Source: Mesorhizobium sp. B2-3-4 | Lineage (GTDB): Bacteria; Pseudomonadota; Alphaproteobacteria; Rhizobiales; Rhizobiaceae | DNA: 64,000 nucleotides | Assembly (NCBI RefSeq): GCF_006442315.1 | Contig: NZ_VFVY01000024.1 | Span: 53,348 to 117,347, forward strand | Direction: 5' to 3' | Position numbers and translations under genes: made by a program | Shown: positions 54,191 through 62,986 of the stretch, in pieces | Numbering within the stretch: the first letter of the stretch is position 1 | How the letters are laid out: every line of letters starts with the position of its first letter | Notes under the pieces: generated by a model | Databases searched by the model: none | Told to the model about the DNA's origin: nothing | The model's input: the letters and a program-made list of their open reading frames with translations, nothing else

Positions 54191-54743
54191 ATGCGTTTCT
54201 GCTTTCTGATCATGGCTGTTGGATTTCTGTTCTACGCCTCCGGGGCCAGTGCCGAAGACAAGACCGTTCATGATCGCGAGAACGGATTTTCACTCACTGT
54301 TCCGGACGGATGGATAAACGAGCAACCTACGGCTGAGCGTAAAATCCGCCGATCTTACCTGCATGGTATCGGCTTCACTTTACGATCAATCGGCACCGGG
54401 CTCGCCGTCCGACACGGGCAAATTCATCGAGGGCTGGTCGATGAGCAATTGGAAAAAGACGATAGGCGCTTCATTCAGCACAGCCGATTTCAGCAATGAC
54501 AGGCTGGCAAGGTTTCCCGACGGCTACCCAGTTCGCTTGGCCGACGTGGACTTCACGGTTCGGGCCGAGAATGCCACTTTTTATGGTCATTCCAGATTTG
54601 CGTTCTCGGTCCGAGGCCCGCGCTACGGTTATGTGAATTGCAACGTGATGGGCACAAGCCCTGAGCAGGTGGCGCAGATGTGGGCGCCGGTGGCGGACAA
54701 GGCTGAGCATGTGGTGAAATCGTTCATTCTTGACGCGCCTTGA
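54191..54743 (+). pseudogene. Secreted hypothetical protein interrupted by a frameshift
   Basis: The first frame (54191-54499) encodes a signal peptide (MRFCFLIMAVGFLFYASG, ending ASAED) and DRENGFSLTVPDGWINEQ; the second frame, entered near 54341 and closing at 54743, continues with MVSASLYDQSAPGSPSDTGK and ends VVKSFILDAP. Removing one A from the AAAA run at 54341-54344 joins them without a stop. The intact protein would be about 183 residues, a type of small secreted stress-like protein with an unknown role. The shift may be real, a phase-variable tract, or a sequencing error. Confidence 0.72.
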
Positions 54744-54761
54744 ATTACGCTGGGTGTGAGA

Positions 54762-55643
54762 TCAGCTGAAGAGGCCTCGCTCCCGCTCTACCGCCTTGTT
54801 TATGAAATTGGCGACGACCTGGACGCGGCGCAGCGGCCTCACCGATTCGTGATAGACCAGCCAATAGGCGCGGCGGATGGGCGCGACGATGTCGACGGGC
54901 ACCAGTTGCGGCATCGAGCGGGCGACGAAGGTGTGCAGGATGCCGATGCCCGCGCCCGCGCGCACGGCCTCGGCCTGGCCGAGCGCCGAGGAGATGGCGA
55001 AGTTCGTATGCCAGTCGGTGCTGAACTCGGCGGCATAGTCGAGCGAGGGGCTGACGATCAGGTCCGGCACATAGCCGATCAGCGTGTGCCGCGAGAGTTC
55101 GGCGGCGGTTTTAGGCAAGCCATTGGCTTCGGCGTAGGCGCGCGAGGCAAACAGGCCGAGTGTGTAATCGACCAGCTTGCCAGCCACCAGCCGGCCTTCG
55201 GTAGGCCGCTCGACGGTGATGGCGATGTCGGCCTCGCGCCGCGACAGCGAGAAGGAGCGCGGCACCGGCACGAGCTGGATGGTGAGCTCGCGGTGAAGCG
55301 CGGTCAGTTCGCCGAGCCGCTTGGCCAGGAAGGCGACGCCGAAGCCGTCTGGTGCGCCGATGCGCACCGTGCCCGAAATGTCGTCGCCTTCGCCTGAAAT
55401 GTTCGAGCGCGCCGCGATCATGTCGGCTTCCATCCGCTCGGCAATGTCGAGGAAGCGCTCGCCGGCCGGCGTCAATTCGCTGCCGGTGGTCAGGCGTCGG
55501 AACAATTTGGCGCGTAGCGCCTCCTCGAGCGCCGCGATGCGGCGCGAGACGGTGGCGTGATTGAGCTCCAGCCGCTTGGCCGCTCCGAGGATCTGGCCGG
55601 CGCGCGCGACGGCGAGAAAGATGCGCACGTCATCCCAGTTCAT
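54762..55643 (-). CDS. LysR-family transcriptional regulator
   Basis: A 293-residue LysR protein: the N-terminal winged helix NWDDVRIFLAVARAGQILGA with AAKRLELNHATVSRRIAALE spans residues 1-65, followed by the periplasmic-binding-like effector domain starting at SGTVRIGAPDGFG. It is divergent from mmsA, so it probably controls that gene through the dyads at 55682. The frame extends 23 codons upstream; the ATG at 55643 is the family-typical start. Confidence 0.9.
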   Translation of the reverse strand: MNWDDVRIFLAVARAGQILGAAKRLELNHATVSRRIAALEEALRAKLFRRLTTGSELTPAGERFLDIAERMEADMIAARSNISGEGDDISGTVRIGAPDGFGVAFLAKRLGELTALHRELTIQLVPVPRSFSLSRREADIAITVERPTEGRLVAGKLVDYTLGLFASRAYAEANGLPKTAAELSRHTLIGYVPDLIVSPSLDYAAEFSTDWHTNFAISSALGQAEAVRAGAGIGILHTFVARSMPQLVPVDIVAPIRRAYWLVYHESVRPLRRVQVVANFINKAVERERGLFS

Positions 55644-55681
55644 TCTGCGTCCCAAGCAAAGCAATTTGCGGCAATTAATGC

Positions 55682-55720
55682 ACAACCAGCTGGGGTTGTC
55701 TATTTTCCGCACAACGGTTG
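55682..55720. promoter_or_regulatory. Candidate LysR binding sites upstream of mmsA
   Basis: ACAACC (55682-55687) / GGTTGT (55694-55699) is a perfect dyad with a six-base spacer. CAAC/GTTG (55712-55720) makes a second, compact dyad, and GTTGT (55695-55699) also pairs with ACAAC (55711-55715). Repeated GTTG half-sites in a divergent LysR promoter fit a regulatory site plus activation site. Confidence 0.5.
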
Positions 55721-55793
55721 CGATCTCCCTCGCGTTGCCATCGCTCGCGCAAAGGCGGACAATGCATCATCATCAAACCCAGGGAGAGAAATC

Positions 55794-57290
55794 ATGATCG
55801 AATACGGTCATTACATCGGCGGCAAGCATGTCGCCGGCACCAGCGGCCGCAAGCAGGACGTGATGCAGCCGATGGACGGCTCGGTGCGCGGCACCGTGGC
55901 GCTGGCTTCGCAGGCGGAACTGCGCGCGGCGGTCGAGAACGCCAAGGCAGCGCAGCCCAAGTGGGCGGCCACCAACCCGCAGCGCCGCGTGCGCGTGCTG
56001 ATGAAATTCCTCGAACTGGTCGCCCGCGACTATGACGAACTGGCCGACATACTGGCGCGCGAACACGGCAAGACGATCGCCGACGCCAAGGGCGACATCC
56101 AGCGCGGCCTCGAAGTGGTCGAAGTCTGTATCGGCGCGCCGCATATGATGAAGGGCGAGTTCACTGACGGTGCCGGCCCCGGCATCGACGTCTATTCGAT
56201 GCGCCAGCCGCTCGGCGTCGTCGCCGGCATCACTCCGTTCAATTTCCCGGCGATGATCCCGCTGTGGAAGATCGCGCCTGCCATCGCCTGCGGCAACGCC
56301 TTCATCCTGAAGCCGTCCGAACGCGATCCGGGCGTGCCGATCCGCATCGCCGAACTGTTCCTCGAGGCCGGCCTGCCGGCGGGCATCCTCAATGTCGTCA
56401 ACGGCGACAAGGAAGTGGTCGACGCCATCCTCGACGATCCCGACATCAAGGCCGTCGGCTTCGTCGGCTCGACGCCGATCGCGCATTACATCTATTCGCG
56501 CGGTACTGCGGCCGGCAAGCGCGTGCAGTGCTTCGGCGGCGCCAAGAACCACATGATCATCATGCCCGACGCCGACATGGACCAGACCGTCGATGCGCTG
56601 ATCGGCGCCGGCTACGGCTCGGCCGGCGAGCGCTGCATGGCGATCTCGGTTGCCGTCCCGGTCGGCAACGACACCGCCAACCGGCTGATGGAAAAGCTGG
56701 TGCCGCGCGTCGAAAGCCTCAAGGTTGGCCCATCGACGGATTCGGCCGCCGATTTCGGCCCGCTGGTGACCGCCCAGGCGCTGGAGCGTGTGAAAGGCTA
56801 TGTCGATATCGGCGTCAAGGAAGGCGCCAAGCTCGTCGTCGACGGCCGCGGCTTCAAGATGCAGGGTTACGAGGACGGCTACTACATGGGCGGCTGCCTG
56901 TTCGACAACGTGACCGCGGACATGCGCATCTACAAGGAAGAAATCTTCGGGCCGGTGCTCTCGGTGGTGCGCGCGCCGCGCTACGAGGACGCGATCAAGC
57001 TCGCCAATGATCACGAGATGGGCAACGGCGTCGCCATATTCACCCGCGACGGCGATGCCGCGCGTGACTTCGCCAGCCGCGTCCAGGTCGGCATGGTCGG
57101 CGTCAACGTGCCGATCCCGGTTCCGATCGCCTACTACACGTTCGGTGGCTGGAAGGCGTCATCCTTCGGCGACCTCAACCAGCACGGTCCGGACGCATTC
57201 CGCTTCTACACCAAGACCAAGACGGTGACGTCGCGCTGGCCGTCCGGCATCAAGGACGGTGCGGAGTTCGTCATTCCGACGATGAATTGA
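55794..57290 (+). CDS. mmsA: CoA-acylating methylmalonate-semialdehyde dehydrogenase
   Basis: Converts methylmalonate semialdehyde (valine) and malonate semialdehyde (inositol pathway) to propionyl- or acetyl-CoA. The 498 residues start IEYGHYIGGKHVAGTSGR; GVVAGITPFNFPAMIPLWK is the MmsA-type nucleotide segment and GSAGERCMAISVAVPVG holds the catalytic Cys. Such enzymes lack the conserved general-base Glu of ordinary aldehyde dehydrogenases; here GGAKNHMIIMPD has Ala-Lys-Asn at that place, as expected. The frame opens at 55557; the ATG at 55794 follows AGGGAGAG. IolA is the same family. Confidence 0.93.
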   Translation: MIEYGHYIGGKHVAGTSGRKQDVMQPMDGSVRGTVALASQAELRAAVENAKAAQPKWAATNPQRRVRVLMKFLELVARDYDELADILAREHGKTIADAKGDIQRGLEVVEVCIGAPHMMKGEFTDGAGPGIDVYSMRQPLGVVAGITPFNFPAMIPLWKIAPAIACGNAFILKPSERDPGVPIRIAELFLEAGLPAGILNVVNGDKEVVDAILDDPDIKAVGFVGSTPIAHYIYSRGTAAGKRVQCFGGAKNHMIIMPDADMDQTVDALIGAGYGSAGERCMAISVAVPVGNDTANRLMEKLVPRVESLKVGPSTDSAADFGPLVTAQALERVKGYVDIGVKEGAKLVVDGRGFKMQGYEDGYYMGGCLFDNVTADMRIYKEEIFGPVLSVVRAPRYEDAIKLANDHEMGNGVAIFTRDGDAARDFASRVQVGMVGVNVPIPVPIAYYTFGGWKASSFGDLNQHGPDAFRFYTKTKTVTSRWPSGIKDGAEFVIPTMN

Positions 57291-57310
57291 CCGGACTAAG
57301 GGCAACGAAA

Positions 57311-57341
57311 AGAGGGCGTGCTGCAAGGCGCGCCCTTTTTC
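57311..57341. terminator. Intrinsic terminator after mmsA
   Basis: GGGCGTGC (57314-57321) pairs with GCGCGCCC (57328-57335), with one G-T pair, and is followed by a T-run. It separates mmsA from the convergent gntR gene. Confidence 0.8.
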
Positions 57342-57349
57342 TTTGAGCT

Positions 57350-58000
57350 TCAGCGCGTCGCCGCCGTCTCGGCGTGGCCGCGCAGCAATGCCATCAGTTT
57401 CTTGGCGTCCTTGGCCGCCCCCTCCTCGTCGCCGTCGAGGATCGAGCGGATCAGCGCGACATGGTGTTCGGCGGATTCGGCGAGACCCGTATCGGCTTTA
57501 TAGCGGAACCAGAAGCGTCGGCTGTGGGTCTGCAAAGGGGCAGCCAGTCTGGCCGCGAACGGGTTGTCGGCGGCCAGCGCCAAGGCCTCGTCGAGCGCCT
57601 TGTCGGCCTGGATGAAGGCCAGCACATTGCCCGATATGACCGCCTTCTGCATGGCAAGCGCTGCCTCATGAAACAGGTCGGCGGCTTCGCGGGTGACGAA
57701 GCGGGCGGCCGATCGCGCCAGCACCACCTCGACGCCGCGCCTTGCATCAAGCACGCGCAGCCAGTCGCCCGGATGCAGCGGCGCGATGGCGATACCGGCA
57801 CGGGGCCTGACGTCCAGCAGCCCTTCCCAGGCCAGGCGCTGGATCGCCTCGCGCACCGGCGTGCGGCCGAGCGCCAGCTTTTCGATGAGAGCCCCTTCGG
57901 TGACAAAGCTCGCCGGCGCCAGCTCCAGCGTGACGATCATGTGCTCGAGCACATGATAGGCCCTGGTCGCCGCCGGTTCGGACGTCGTGGTCGCTTCCAT
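57350..58000 (-). CDS. GntR/FadR-family regulator of the hydroxyproline cluster
   Basis: A 216-residue regulator with an N-terminal winged helix (AYHVLEHMIVTLELAPASFV, LGRTPVREAIQRLAWEGLL, VRPRAGIAIAPL) and a C-terminal FCD helical domain. The frame starts at 58042, but the ATG at 58000 is closer to the fold and leaves the operator free. It is divergent from the DHDPS-family gene, with strong palindromes between them, and most likely represses the catabolic genes until induced by a hydroxyproline metabolite. Confidence 0.88.
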   Translation of the reverse strand: MEATTTSEPAATRAYHVLEHMIVTLELAPASFVTEGALIEKLALGRTPVREAIQRLAWEGLLDVRPRAGIAIAPLHPGDWLRVLDARRGVEVVLARSAARFVTREAADLFHEAALAMQKAVISGNVLAFIQADKALDEALALAADNPFAARLAAPLQTHSRRFWFRYKADTGLAESAEHHVALIRSILDGDEEGAAKDAKKLMALLRGHAETAATR

Positions 58001-58020
58001 GGATATCAAAGGCGGTCTCC

Positions 58021-58097
58021 TGATATATCTAGAATATATCATAACAGATTCTGCGTTGACAGCGGCTTTCTTAACAGATATACGGCTGATATATCAG
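58021..58097 (+). promoter_or_regulatory. Divergent promoter with paired palindromic operators
   Basis: TGATATAT (58021-58028) / ATATATCA (58034-58041) is a perfect eight-base dyad around CTAGA. A near-consensus promoter follows: TTGACA (58056-58061), 17 bases, TATACG (58079-58084). Immediately after it lies the perfect 12-base palindrome CTGATATATCAG (58086-58097). The two operators share the GATATATC core and bracket the promoter. The GntR protein encoded at 57350 is the probable ligand-sensing repressor. Confidence 0.8.
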
Positions 58098-58111
58098 ATG
58101 GAGAGATAGCC

Positions 58112-59005
58112 ATGTGGACCGGAGTTTTCCCCGCCGTCACAACCAAATTCACCGCCGATGACCGCCTCGACCACGCCGAGATGGAGCGGTGCTATAACCT
58201 GCAGATGGAGGCCGGCTGCGACGGCATCATCGTCTGCGGATCGCTCGGCGAAGGGCCGATGCTGTCGCCTGACGAGAAGATCGAGGTGCTGAAGATGGCG
58301 CAAAAGGTCGCCGGCAAGAAGCCGGTGCTGCTGACCGTCAACGAGGCCGGCACCCGCGAGGCGGCCAGCATCGCCAGGCGCGCCGCCAAGGAAGGCGCCA
58401 ACGGCCTGATGGTGGTGCCGAGCCCGATCTATCACACCAATGCGGAAGAAACGGTGGCGGCGCTGCGTGCCGTGGCCGAGGCCGGCGACCTGCCGGTAAT
58501 GATCTACTCCAACCGGCTCGCCTACCGGGTCGACGTCACCGTCGACCAGATGGAGGAACTGGCATCCGACAAGCGCTTCGTCGCCATCAAGGAATCCTCC
58601 GACGACATCAGGCGCTCGACCGAGATCATCAATCGCCTGGGCAGCCGCTACGACCTGTTCACCGGTGTCGACAATCTCGCCTTCGAGGCACTGTCGGTCG
58701 GTGCCATCGGCTGGGTGGCCGGCCTGGTCACGGCCTTCCCGCGCGAAACGGTCGCCATCTACCAGTTGATGAAGCAGGGCCGTCGCGAGGAGGCGCTCGC
58801 CATCTACCGCTGGTTCCGGCCGTTGCTCGACCTCGATGTCTCGACCTATCTGGTGCAGAACATCAAGCTTGCCGAAGTGTTCGCCATCGACACCAACGAC
58901 CGCGTGCGCATGCCGCGCCAGCCGCTGTCGGGCGAACGTCGCAAGGCCGTCGAGAAGATCGTCAAGGACGCGCTGGCGGTGCGGCCGACGCTGCCGGCGT
59001 TCTGA
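58112..59005 (+). CDS. DHDPS-family enzyme, probable 4-hydroxy-1-pyrroline-2-carboxylate deaminase
   Basis: A 297-residue class I aldolase-fold protein. GSLGEGPMLSPDEKIEVL is the substrate-carboxylate loop, MIYSNRLAYR carries the catalytic Tyr and FVAIKESSDD the Schiff-base Lys. The family includes DapA, NanA and the deaminase of trans-4-hydroxyproline breakdown that yields alpha-ketoglutarate semialdehyde. The epimerase and FAD dehydrogenase downstream make the last role most likely; lysine synthesis is not excluded by sequence alone. The frame is open from 57374, but the ATG at 58112 follows GGAGAGATAG. Confidence 0.82.
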   Translation: MWTGVFPAVTTKFTADDRLDHAEMERCYNLQMEAGCDGIIVCGSLGEGPMLSPDEKIEVLKMAQKVAGKKPVLLTVNEAGTREAASIARRAAKEGANGLMVVPSPIYHTNAEETVAALRAVAEAGDLPVMIYSNRLAYRVDVTVDQMEELASDKRFVAIKESSDDIRRSTEIINRLGSRYDLFTGVDNLAFEALSVGAIGWVAGLVTAFPRETVAIYQLMKQGRREEALAIYRWFRPLLDLDVSTYLVQNIKLAEVFAIDTNDRVRMPRQPLSGERRKAVEKIVKDALAVRPTLPAF

Positions 59006-59015
59006 GGAAGGTTAC

Positions 59016-59465
59016 ATGCCGTTTCAGCTCCACCTCAAGCGCGTCGAGAGCGAAGGAGACTGGGCGGCCTACCACGGCATACGCCGGCGGGTTCTTTGGG
59101 AGGATCGGGGCTTGACCGGCTACGACGAACGGCACCCCGACGACCGGCTGGCGGGCAATCACCCGCTGCTCCTCATTCGCGATGGCGCACCGGTCGGGAC
59201 TGCGAGGCTGGATGTTGTCGGCCCGCGCCTCGGCATTGTCAGGCTTGTAGCGATCGAAGCCGGGCTCCAACGGCGCGGCCTCGGTCGCGCGCTCATGGGG
59301 AAAGTCGAGACCTACGCCCATGGCCTTGGTCTCGCCCAGTTGGAGGTCAATGCCGCCCGAGACGCGGAAGAGTTCTATCAAAAGCTCGGCTGGGCCACGA
59401 TGCAAGCCGACCGGAAGAACCCGCTGATGGTGAAAGCCCTCGATGCTGTAGGCACGCAATCGTGA
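59016..59465 (+). CDS. GNAT-family N-acetyltransferase
   Basis: A 149-residue acetyltransferase. IVRLVAIEAGLQRRGLGRAL with MGKVETYAHGLGL is the acetyl-CoA site, and YQKLGWATM the C-terminal motif. It lies between the deaminase and the FAD dehydrogenase genes of the hydroxyproline cluster, an unusual partner. A GAGGAAGG ribosome binding site precedes the ATG; its stop overlaps a GTG that could start the next gene. Confidence 0.85.
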   Translation: MPFQLHLKRVESEGDWAAYHGIRRRVLWEDRGLTGYDERHPDDRLAGNHPLLLIRDGAPVGTARLDVVGPRLGIVRLVAIEAGLQRRGLGRALMGKVETYAHGLGLAQLEVNAARDAEEFYQKLGWATMQADRKNPLMVKALDAVGTQS

Positions 59466-59479
59466 CGGCCCCAGGTGAG

Positions 59480-60711
59480 ATGGACATCGCCATCATCGGT
59501 GGCGGCATCATCGGCATCTGCGCGGCGGCCATGTTGGCCGAGGCAGGCCGCCGCGTCACTGTCTTCGATCGCACCGGCATCTGCGAGGAGACGAGTTCGG
59601 GCAACGCGGCGGCCTTTGCCTTTTCCGACGTGCTGCCGCTTGCGCACAAGGGCATGATCCGGCAATTGCCGAAATGGCTCGCCGACCCGCTCGGCCCGCT
59701 CAGCATCCCTCCCGCCTACCTGCCGAAACTGCTGCCCTGGCTGGTTCGCTTCTGGCGCGCCGGCGCGCCGGGAAAATACGAGGCCAGCCTGACCGCACAG
59801 GCCGGCATGATGACGCTCGCCGAGGCCGAATGGTGGGCCTGCTCGATCGCTCCGGCACGCGGCAAATGCTGCGCGAGGACGGCTCGCTCGAGCTCTACGA
59901 AAGCGAGGCCGAGTTTCGGGCCGGGCTGTCGGGCTGGGCGGCGCGCGAGCGCTTCGGCATCGGCTTCCGCCATGTCGAGGGCGAAAGCCTCGCTGGCTTG
60001 CAGCCGGGACTATCGCCGCGTTTCGTCAAGGGCACCTTCGTGCCGGGATGGAAGACGGTCGCCGACCCGAAACTGCTCGGCAAGGCGGTGTGGGCCTATG
60101 CGCAGTCCAAGGGCGCCCGTTTCGAGATGGCCCGCGTCGACGGGGTCGCCGCGGATCAGGATGGCGCGACACTGACGCTGGCCGATGGTTCGACCAGGCA
60201 AGCCAGACACGTCGTCATCGCCGCGGGCGCCTGGTCGCATCTCCTGGCACGGCAGCTCGGCGATCGCATTCCGCTCGAAACCGAGCGCGGCTACAACACG
60301 ACGCTGCCGACGAGCGCCTTCGACGTGAAGCGGCAGCTGATCTTTTCCGGTCATGGCTTCGTCATCACCCCGCTCGACACCGGGCTGCGCGTCGGTGGCG
60401 CCGTCGAACTCGGCGGCATCGAACGGCCGCCCAATTTCAACCGCTCGAAGGCGCTCCTGCGCAAGGCGGTGCAATTCCTGCCGGGGCTCGATCCGTCGGG
60501 CGGGCGCGATTGGATGGGGTTCAGGCCCTCGCTGCCGGATTCGGTACCCGTCATCGGCAGGGCAACGCGAAGCCGATCGGTGATCTACGCCTTCGGCCAC
60601 GGCCATCTCGGCCTGACCCAGGCCGCGGCAACCGGGCGGTTGATCAGGGAATTCGTTCTGGGGCAGACTTCGTCAGTTGATCTGGGTCCCTTCAGCCCAC
60701 AACGGTTTTGA
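59480..60711 (+). pseudogene. FAD-dependent D-hydroxyproline dehydrogenase-like gene with a frameshift
   Basis: The first part (59480 to about 59839) encodes MDIAIIGGGIIGICAAAMLA, VFDRTGICEETSSGNAAAF and continues to AEAEWWA; the second, in the +2-shifted frame, continues LLDRSGTRQMLREDGSLEL to the terminal FAD loop YAFGHGHLGLTQAAATG and ends at 60711. Adding one C to GGGCC at about 59835-59839 restores one frame of about 410 residues. The DadA-like protein would oxidise cis-4-hydroxy-D-proline. A GTG at 59462 is an alternative start. It is either a true pseudogene or a base-call error. Confidence 0.82.
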
Positions 60712-60742
60712 TTTTTTCGGGTTTTGATTTTCGAGGAGCGAC

Positions 60743-61744
60743 ATGGCCAAGAAATCCTTCTTCTGCATCGACGGCCACACCTGCGGCAACCCGGTCCGAC
60801 TGGTCGCCGGCGGCGGGCCGCTGCTGCAAGGCTCGACGATGATGGAACGGCGCGCGCATTTCCTCGCCGAGTATGACTGGATCCGCACCGGCCTGATGTT
60901 CGAGCCGCGCGGCCATGACGTGATGTCGGGCTCGATCCTCTATCCGCCGACGCGCGAGGATTGCGACATCGCCATCCTGTTCATCGAGACATCAGGCTGC
61001 CTGCCTATGTGCGGCCACGGCACCATCGGCACGGTGACGATGGCCATCGAGCACGGGCTGATCAAGCCGAAGACGCCTGGCGTGCTCAGGCTCGATACGC
61101 CGGCCGGCCTGGTCATCGCCGAATACAAGCAGGTCGGCGAATATGTCGAGGAGGTGCGCATCACCAACGTGCCATCCTTCCTGTATGCCGAAGGCCTCAC
61201 GGTCGAATGTCCGGGGCTCGGCGAAATTACCGTCGATGTCGCCTATGGCGGCAATTTCTACGCCATCGTCGAGCCGCAGAAGAACTATCGCGACATGGCG
61301 GACTATTCGGCCGGCGACCTCATCGCCTGGAGCCCGGTGGTGCGGCAACGGCTCAATGAGAAATACTCTTTCGTGCATCCGGAAAACCCCGGCATCGTCG
61401 GGCTGTCGCACATGTTGTGGACCGGCAAGCCGACGGTCGATGGCGCAGACGCCCGCAATGCCGTCTTCTACGGCGACAAGGCGATCGACCGCTCGCCTTG
61501 CGGCACGGGCACCTCTGCGCGCATGGCGCAGCTTCATGCCAAGGGCAAGCTCAAGGCCGGCGACGCTTTCGTGCACGAATCGATCATCGGGTCCCTGTTC
61601 AAGGGCAAGGTCGAAAGGGAGGTCGCGGTGGCCGGCAAGCCGGCGATCATCCCGTCGATCGGCGGCTGGGCGAGGATGACCGGATTGAACACGATCTTCA
61701 TCGACGACCGCGATCCCTTCGCTCATGGCTTTGTGGTCAAATAG
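60743..61744 (+). CDS. 4-hydroxyproline 2-epimerase
   Basis: A 333-residue proline-racemase family enzyme converting trans-4-hydroxy-L-proline to the cis-D form. Both catalytic cysteines are present: MCGHGTIGT near residue 90 and SPCGTGTSARMA near 254, so it is a racemase/epimerase and not a 3-hydroxyproline dehydratase (which has Thr second). CIDGHTCGNPVRLV is the usual start. A TCGAGGAGCG ribosome binding site precedes the ATG. It ends the cluster, and the liv genes start 335 bases on. Confidence 0.9.
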   Translation: MAKKSFFCIDGHTCGNPVRLVAGGGPLLQGSTMMERRAHFLAEYDWIRTGLMFEPRGHDVMSGSILYPPTREDCDIAILFIETSGCLPMCGHGTIGTVTMAIEHGLIKPKTPGVLRLDTPAGLVIAEYKQVGEYVEEVRITNVPSFLYAEGLTVECPGLGEITVDVAYGGNFYAIVEPQKNYRDMADYSAGDLIAWSPVVRQRLNEKYSFVHPENPGIVGLSHMLWTGKPTVDGADARNAVFYGDKAIDRSPCGTGTSARMAQLHAKGKLKAGDAFVHESIIGSLFKGKVEREVAVAGKPAIIPSIGGWARMTGLNTIFIDDRDPFAHGFVVK

Positions 61745-62079
61745 GGAGAATCCTGACCTTGCGGAAAGGAGTGTGACGAAAAAACGAAGCGTGTCAGGAA
61801 CGCAATGATTCGTCTCATCACCTAATTTTGACGGTGGTTTCTTCGAAACGGAGCGCATGATACGGCTCAATCGTCAAAGACATTGCGTTATGCCAATGAT
61901 AGGGTCCGCGATAGTCCAGGGGCCGGGCGCAAAAAACGGGGGATCGGGAGGCGTGGTTCGGAAGCACGCGGAGCGATCAAAAAAATCACGTTGCAATCCG
62001 GGCTCGAAACTTTACGACTAGGGGAAATACGAAAAGGAATGCGTTCTTCGTGGCGACATTCCAGGGGAGCCATGTACAC
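61745..62079. other. Intergenic region before the liv transporter genes
   Basis: About 335 bases without a gene. A small perfect dyad GTTTC/GAAAC (61837-61849) follows a TTGACG (61828-61833), but no good -10 box is placed behind it. CCAGGGGAG just before 62080 is the ribosome binding site of livH. Otherwise nothing was recognised. Confidence 0.5.
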
Positions 62080-62982
<903 letters not shown>

Positions 62983-62986
62983 GACC

